The position numbers and the translations under genes were made by a program. Below the pieces are notes generated by a model, which ran no database searches, was not told the origin of the DNA, and saw nothing but the letters and a program-made list of their open reading frames with translations. From Oscillospiraceae bacterium (GTDB taxonomy: Bacteria; Bacillota; Clostridia; Oscillospirales; Ruminococcaceae), in NCBI GenBank assembly GCA_030527085.1, contig JAUNBN010000026.1:1-11336 (forward strand): DNA of 11,336 nucleotides, written 5' to 3'. Below, one piece after another: positions 7,423-11,336 of this stretch (the stretch's first letter is position 1; each line of letters starts with the position of its first letter).

Positions 7423-7451
7423 TTGTAAGAAGGCGCGCCTTCTGCTACAAT
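7423..7451 (+). promoter_or_regulatory. Promoter of the two-component operon with palindromic spacer
   Basis: TTGTAA (7423-7428) and TACAAT (7446-7451) are 17 bases apart, matching the sigma-A consensus at 4 and 5 of 6 positions. The spacer is occupied by a perfect 16-bp palindrome, AGAAGGCGCGCCTTCT (7428-7443), a plausible operator for a dimeric regulator. TTGTA (7423-7427) and TACAA (7446-7450) extend the dyad outwards, with two unpaired bases. Transcription would start near 7458, leaving a leader of about 130 bases. Confidence 0.6.
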
Positions 7452-7459
7452 TCGCTTGA

Positions 7460-7587
7460 GGTCCCGCCCTGAGAGCGGCAGAGGGAACTGAGCGGGCCAA
7501 AAGCGGGTGCGATGCCGTATTTCGCCATTCGATGGGGGAAAACGGTGAAAAAGCACGCAGAATGGGAACGGCCAAAGGGAACGCCAT
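7460..7587 (+). other. Leader of the two-component operon
   Basis: This is the predicted untranslated leader. GG-T-CCCGC (7460-7467) can pair with GCGGGCC (7492-7498) with one bulged base. GGGAACGGCC (7564-7573) and GGGAACGCC (7577-7585) are near direct repeats just ahead of the start codon. A 34-codon reading frame (7512-7616) overlaps the response regulator start in another frame, with only a weak ribosome binding site. No known riboswitch was recognised. Confidence 0.35.
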
Positions 7588-8271
7588 ATGGAGAAATTCA
7601 AAATCTTTATTGTTGAGGACGACGAGACCATAGCCTCGCTCATAAAAGAGAGTCTGGAGCGCTGGGGCTTTGAGGCGCGCTGCTGCGAGGATTTCTCGCG
7701 CGTCACCGAGGAATTTGTCAATTTTGCGCCGCAGCTCGCGGTGCTGGATATCTCGCTGCCCTTTTACAACGGCTACTACTGGTGCGCCGAGATAAGAAAG
7801 CTCTCCGAGGCGCCAATAGTCTTTCTCTCCTCGCACAGCGAGAGCATGGATCTCATTATGGCGGTCAATATGGGCGGGGACGACTATATCTGCAAGCCTT
7901 TTTCGATGGACGTCCTCATAGCGAAAATAAACGCGGCGCTGCGCCGCGCCTACAGCTACGCCTCGCTTAAAGCAGAGGCTCTCGGCGCGCGCGGAGCGCT
8001 GTTCAGCGCGAGCGCGGGTACCCTCAGCTTCGAGGGCAAGACGGCCCAGCTAACCAAAAACGAAATAAAAATACTCGCGACGCTGCTGGAAAAAAAGAAC
8101 AGCATAGTCTCGCGCGACGACATCATGAAGGCGCTCTGGGACTGCGAGAGCTTTGTTGACGACAACACCCTTACGGTCAATATAAACCGCCTGAGGGTCA
8201 AGCTTGACGAGCTGGGGCTCGAGGGCTTCATAAGCACCAAAAAGGGAATGGGGTACGCTATCTATGATTAG
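7588..8271 (+). CDS. OmpR-family response regulator, BceR/GraR-like
   Basis: This cytoplasmic DNA-binding response regulator is presumably phosphorylated by the kinase encoded next. The 227-residue protein has a receiver domain (about 4-117) with acidic pocket E10/D11/D12, phospho-acceptor D54 in AVLDISLPFYNG, S81/S82 in FLSSHSE and K103 in YICKPFS, then a winged-helix output domain (about 130-226) ending in the usual KKGMGYAIY. The phrases LPFYNGYYWCAEIR and SSHSESMDLIMAVNMGGDDY are characteristic of the Bce/Gra/Vra branch that responds to bacitracin and cationic peptides. The ATG at 7588 has AAGGGA (7575-7580) 7 bases upstream. Its last 8 bases overlap the kinase gene, implying translational coupling. 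The assignment to the branch is by motif recognition. The actual signal and targets are unknown. Confidence 0.93.
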   Translation: MEKFKIFIVEDDETIASLIKESLERWGFEARCCEDFSRVTEEFVNFAPQLAVLDISLPFYNGYYWCAEIRKLSEAPIVFLSSHSESMDLIMAVNMGGDDYICKPFSMDVLIAKINAALRRAYSYASLKAEALGARGALFSASAGTLSFEGKTAQLTKNEIKILATLLEKKNSIVSRDDIMKALWDCESFVDDNTLTVNINRLRVKLDELGLEGFISTKKGMGYAIYD

Positions 8272-9247
8272 GGGCTACCTTCGCTACCGGCGCACCATGC
8301 TCTCTGCGGCGCTCGCGGCCTCGGGCGTCTTTTCGGCGGTAATGCTGCTTGCGGGCCTTGGGGGCGCTATGACGCTTTACGCCAACGCCCTTTACTTCTT
8401 TGTTATTACCGCCTTTGCGGTTTATGACTTTTTCAAATACAGAGTTAAAATGTCCCGCCTCGAGGGCATACTTCAAAACCTCTCGAACGCCTCACACGAC
8501 TTCCCCGGCTGGGAAAACAGCGTCGAGGCGGCCTATTCGGACATAATCGAGGAGCTTTACAAGCTCATGGACGAGGAAAAGAGCGAGATGAACGCGCTTT
8601 ACGGCGAGCAGCTCGACTACTACACAATGTGGCTGCACCAGATTAAAACGCCCATTGCCGCAATGCGCCTCGCAATAGAGAGCGAGAGCGCCGCAAACCC
8701 GGTCTATGAGCAGGAGCTTTTTAAAATAGAGCGCTATGTGGAAATGGCGCTGCAATTCTTAAAAATAAAGAACCTCGAGAGCGACCTGCTGTTGACTCCC
8801 TGCGATATCGACAGCGTTATTACGGAGAGTATAAAAAAATACAAAACCCAGTTCATCTACAAAAAACTGGGCTGCGAGTTCGAGAGCACCAAGCTTAATA
8901 AGATAAGCGACAGGAAGTGGCTGGCCTTTATTGTGGAACAGCTTCTCTCAAACGCCATTAAATACACGGCGAGCGGGGGAGTGAAAATCTATCCCGCAGA
9001 GGAGGGCTTCGCCCTTGAGGACAGCGGCATCGGCATACGCCCCGAGGACCTCTCCCGCATCTTCGAGCGGGGCTACACGGGCTTCAACGGCAGGCTGGAC
9101 AGCCGCGCGAGCGGGCTGGGTCTCTATATGGCCTCCCAGATAGCGAAGAAGCTCGGCATTGAAATAAGAGCCGAGTCAAGGGTGGGCGAGGGCACGCGGA
9201 TGAGCCTGATTTTTAAGGAGCTCGAGACCGGCGCGAATCAAAGCTGA
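8264..9247 (+). CDS. Intramembrane-sensing histidine kinase, BceS-like
   Basis: This membrane sensor kinase is paired with the preceding regulator. The 327-residue product has two closely spaced membrane helices (about 11-33 and 39-58) joined by only a few residues, so there is no extracellular sensor domain. This is the layout of Bce-type intramembrane-sensing kinases, which normally take their signal from a partner ABC transporter. The dimerisation/phospho-acceptor helix reads DYYTMWLHQIKTPIAAMRL with His 125. The ATPase domain has the N box EQLLSNAIKYT (Asn 230), G1 box DSGIGI (253-258), F box RIFERGYTG and G2 box GLGLY (284-288). The start at 8264 overlaps the regulator stop by 8 bases, with G-rich ribosome-binding sequence at about 8243-8253. 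No bceAB-like transporter genes follow, and the next gene converges from the other strand. Confidence 0.92.
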   Translation: MIRGYLRYRRTMLSAALAASGVFSAVMLLAGLGGAMTLYANALYFFVITAFAVYDFFKYRVKMSRLEGILQNLSNASHDFPGWENSVEAAYSDIIEELYKLMDEEKSEMNALYGEQLDYYTMWLHQIKTPIAAMRLAIESESAANPVYEQELFKIERYVEMALQFLKIKNLESDLLLTPCDIDSVITESIKKYKTQFIYKKLGCEFESTKLNKISDRKWLAFIVEQLLSNAIKYTASGGVKIYPAEEGFALEDSGIGIRPEDLSRIFERGYTGFNGRLDSRASGLGLYMASQIAKKLGIEIRAESRVGEGTRMSLIFKELETGANQS

Positions 9248-9300
9248 AACAGTGCCTTATTCCGAACTTATAGTATTGACCCCGGACTTTTCATAGTGTT

Positions 9301-9344
9301 TGCCCCCGCGTTCGGCCAATGACATTGCGCCTTCGGCGGGGGCA
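9301..9344. terminator. Possible terminator hairpin between convergent genes
   Basis: TGCCCCCGC (9301-9309) pairs with GCGGGGGCA (9336-9344). Inside, GGCCAA can pair with TTG-C-GCC around TGACA, leaving small internal loops. It lies between the kinase stop (9247) and the converging membrane-protein stop (9350), where a terminator is expected. Neither side has a strong T-run (GTTTACT on the + side), so efficiency and direction are uncertain. Confidence 0.45.
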
Positions 9345-9349
9345 GTTTA

Positions 9350-10819
9350 CTAAAACCACCGAAGGACCGGAGCTTCGCCGACAAGGGCCAGAAGGGTGCT
9401 CAGCAGGCCGTTCCAATAAAACCACAGGCCGGCGCCCGCCGCAAGCCAGACGGCCAGGCAAGCGGCCGCAAGCTTTTTTTGCCGCAAAAGGCTTCTGAAA
9501 TCCGCTTTGAAAAAGAGGAAAATATAAGAGAGCATTATGAAAGGAAAGGCATATCTGGTTTCCACAGCACCGGGGACATAAACAGCTACACAGAGCAGCA
9601 GCGCGAACACAAACCCCCTTCTGAAGAGCTTTTGCGCAGGGCTTTCGAGTTTGCTTGCTGTTTTAAGAGGCTTCAGCAGGGCAAAACAGGCCGAGAAAAA
9701 GAGTATCGCGTAATTCAGATATAAAAAAGCCGCGTTAACGTCATAAATATTCAGCACATACACCTCATTGTAAAGAGGCGTAAGAATATTTAAGGTGTGC
9801 CGCAGGTATAGCAGAATTAAAGCAAAGGGCGCGGAGAAAAACACCTCGGCATATTCCTTATAGCTCTCGATAGTCCCGCCGGCGAGTTCTTCGAGCAACG
9901 CCGCCCCCTCGGCGTCCCAATAAACCATGCGGTTGTCGGCAAGCTGTGTTCCGAGCCCTAAAAAGGTGTCGTATTTCTGCATGGCCATGCCCCAGTTGAG
10001 CTGAGAGAGCAAAAGCGAGCCGTCGGAATAATCGGCAAAAACCAGCGGGCTTATCGAGCCCAGATGGCGGAGATTTATAGCCATCTGCGGCGCGGCAATA
10101 AGAAGCGCGCCCAGAAGCAGAAACCCGAGGCAGGAAACGGCGCCCCTTGTGTTTTTGCGCAGGGCGATAATAATTACGACAGGCAGAACGGGGAGAATAA
10201 AGAGCGCGCCGGTGCGGGTGTTATAGGCCGCATAGAGCGCCGCGCCCGCCGCAAATGAAAAAGCGGCGCTTTTGAAAGAAAAGCGCTCGAGGGCGAGCGA
10301 GACAGCCTTCTTCGACGCGGCGAAGGCGAGCGCTATCAGCATGAGCGCATATAGGTCGCTGAGGGTATATCTGATAATATCCTTCCAGTAAAGCCTTGCC
10401 AGCACCGCTATCGCCGCCGCGCCGGCGGCAGCTCTGCGAAGCGAGAGCTTTTTTAAATCGCAAAGCAGATAAATAAAGCTGAGGCAGCAAACGCAAAGGG
10501 CAATTGAACCCAGAAGCACAAAGCGCTTTTCAGAGGCGAAAGCGAGAGCGCCGCGGCATATAAAGAGAAGAAAGGGGAAGAAATATCCTCTCATTTCATT
10601 CGGAAAGCTTGTGAAGGAGAAGCTTCCCTCATGACAGAAGCTGTCGGCCAGGAGCTGGTAGTCGTAAGCGTCCCCGCCGGGCAGAGTGTCGGAAGGGATT
10701 AGAAGGGTAAGCGCGAGTATAAAAAGAAGAACGGTAAAAAGTGAGCCCGACTTATTTAACAGAACCGGCTGCTTCAGCTTGGCGTTCAATTCCGCCTTAA
10801 ATCGGTTTGTTTTGCTCAC
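9350..10819 (-). CDS. Polytopic membrane protein, GT-C-like glycosyltransferase candidate
   Basis: The 489-residue product is an integral membrane protein with about ten hydrophobic segments (for example 27-42, 79-94, 102-120, 131-142, 155-169, 184-197, 204-220, 227-244, 365-382, 402-417, 423-437, 449-468). I do not recognise a named family. Several features resemble lipid-linked-sugar-dependent GT-C enzymes: an early acidic motif GGDAYDYQLLADS (48-60; Asp 50 and Asp 53) just after the first helix, NTRTGALFILPVLP (200-213), PQMAINLRHLG (244-254), a large soluble loop (about 255-325) and VETRYAFPFIML (419-430). If correct, it transfers a sugar on the outer membrane face. The acceptor is unknown. 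It starts with GTG, overlapping the upstream ABC gene as GTGA, so translation is probably coupled. AGGGAG lies 10 bases upstream. It could instead be a flippase- or ligase-type membrane protein. Confidence 0.72.
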   Translation of the reverse strand: MSKTNRFKAELNAKLKQPVLLNKSGSLFTVLLFILALTLLIPSDTLPGGDAYDYQLLADSFCHEGSFSFTSFPNEMRGYFFPFLLFICRGALAFASEKRFVLLGSIALCVCCLSFIYLLCDLKKLSLRRAAAGAAAIAVLARLYWKDIIRYTLSDLYALMLIALAFAASKKAVSLALERFSFKSAAFSFAAGAALYAAYNTRTGALFILPVLPVVIIIALRKNTRGAVSCLGFLLLGALLIAAPQMAINLRHLGSISPLVFADYSDGSLLLSQLNWGMAMQKYDTFLGLGTQLADNRMVYWDAEGAALLEELAGGTIESYKEYAEVFFSAPFALILLYLRHTLNILTPLYNEVYVLNIYDVNAAFLYLNYAILFFSACFALLKPLKTASKLESPAQKLFRRGFVFALLLCVAVYVPGAVETRYAFPFIMLSYIFLFFKADFRSLLRQKKLAAACLAVWLAAGAGLWFYWNGLLSTLLALVGEAPVLRWF

Positions 10820-11336
10820 TGCGTCACCACTCCCTTAAACTGCGTGTCGAAGAGCTCCTTGTAGACCCCGCCCTTTTCAAGCAGCTCTGAGTGCGCGCCC
10901 TGCTCGACGAGCACGCCGTCCTTGAGAACGAGGATTCTGTCGGCTGCGAGCACGGTTGAGAGGCGGTGGGCTATAACTATGCTGGTGCGGCCCTGCATCA
11001 GGCGGTCGAGCGCCTCCTGAATGGCGCTTTCGGAAATGCTGTCGAGCGCTGAGGTGGCCTCGTCCAGAATGAGTATTTTGGGGTCTTTTAAAATAACGCG
11101 GGCTATCGAGATGCGCTGCTTTTCGCCGCCGGAGAGCTTGAGGCCGCGGTTGCCCACCACGGTGTCGAGGCCGTCGGGCTGGGAGAGTATAAAGTCGTAG
11201 ATATTGGCGTAGCGGCAGGCCTCGAGCAGGCGCTCCTCGTCCGCCTCGGGATCGGCGCAGAGCAGGTTTTCCCTTATGGTGCCGTTGAAGAGATAGGAGT
11301 CCTGCGTGACCATGCCTATATTCGAGCGCAGGTAGG
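10816..11336 (-). CDS. ABC exporter, C-terminal ATPase part (cut by window edge)
   Basis: This is the C-terminal end of an ATP-driven exporter nucleotide-binding domain. About 173 residues are visible and the frame stays open to the edge, so the Walker A motif and any membrane domain lie outside. Seen in order are the Q-loop in GMVTQDSYLFNGTIREN, a stretch with GNRGLKLSGGEKQR (ABC signature LSGGE), Walker B ILILDEATSALD with the D-loop, the H-loop IAHRLST, and the usual GxLVEQGxHxELL ending. NGTIREN and the H-loop phrasing are typical of MsbA/LmrA-type (type IV) exporters with fused membrane and ATPase domains. The substrate cannot be inferred. It is the upstream gene of a pair with the GT-C-like gene, overlapping it by 4 bases, and its promoter is outside the window. 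Confidence 0.9.
   Translation of the reverse strand, partial: YLRSNIGMVTQDSYLFNGTIRENLLCADPEADEERLLEACRYANIYDFILSQPDGLDTVVGNRGLKLSGGEKQRISIARVILKDPKILILDEATSALDSISESAIQEALDRLMQGRTSIVIAHRLSTVLAADRILVLKDGVLVEQGAHSELLEKGGVYKELFDTQFKGVVTQ

Noticed and set aside
7428..7443. Palindrome before the response regulator as an intrinsic terminator
   Set aside because: No T-run follows on either strand, and it falls precisely between promoter hexamers. The PBP already has a strong terminator at 7349-7383.
10816..11313. Treating the ABC ATPase as a complete 165-residue gene starting at Met 11313
   Set aside because: Codons upstream of that Met (reading YLRSNIG) continue the conserved ABC sequence to the window edge, so the Met is internal and the gene is truncated by the window only.

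Overview
The window is ordinary chromosomal DNA from a GC-rich low-GC-phylum relative, most likely an anaerobic member of the Bacillota (Clostridia). The evidence is the hisS-aspS pair, a histidyl-tRNA synthetase with the paired-cysteine insertion common in clostridia, a QueH-type epoxyqueuosine reductase, a class A penicillin-binding protein with a long cytoplasmic tail, and a BceRS-type two-component system. The DNA is GC-rich, yet isoleucine is mostly encoded by AUA. I see no mobile element, CRISPR array, rRNA, tRNA or phage gene.

Layout: (1) 48-3132, + strand: hisS and aspS, 25 bases apart and probably one transcript, closed by a perfect 18-bp hairpin terminator. (2) 3133-3437: a 305-base gap with the terminator, a set of degenerate repeats and an extended -10 promoter, followed by a small YccF-family membrane protein gene (3438-3797). 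(3) queH on the - strand (3837-4442) converges on yccF. The yccF terminator overlaps the end of queH. (4) 4443-4734 is a divergent control region with one good promoter for queH and one for the class A PBP gene (about 4735-7332), which ends in a strong terminator. (5) A promoter whose spacer is a perfect 16-bp palindrome drives a response regulator/histidine kinase pair (7588-9247). These proteins look like the Bce family that senses cell-wall antibiotics and host-defence peptides, but no BceAB transporter gene lies beside them. (6) On the - strand, converging on the kinase, are a polytopic membrane protein resembling GT-C glycosyltransferases (9350-10819) and, overlapping its start by 4 bases, the C-terminal part of an ABC exporter (10816 to the window edge).

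Functional themes are translation (two aminoacyl-tRNA synthetases, and queuosine modification of tRNA, which affects tRNA-His and tRNA-Asp among others) and the cell envelope (PBP, envelope-stress sensor, ABC exporter with GT-C-like enzyme). Most of the window is conventional. The points most worth a second look are the palindrome inside the two-component promoter, the missing Bce transporter, the ABC/GT-C coupling and the AUA preference. I found nothing that clearly amounts to a new biological system.
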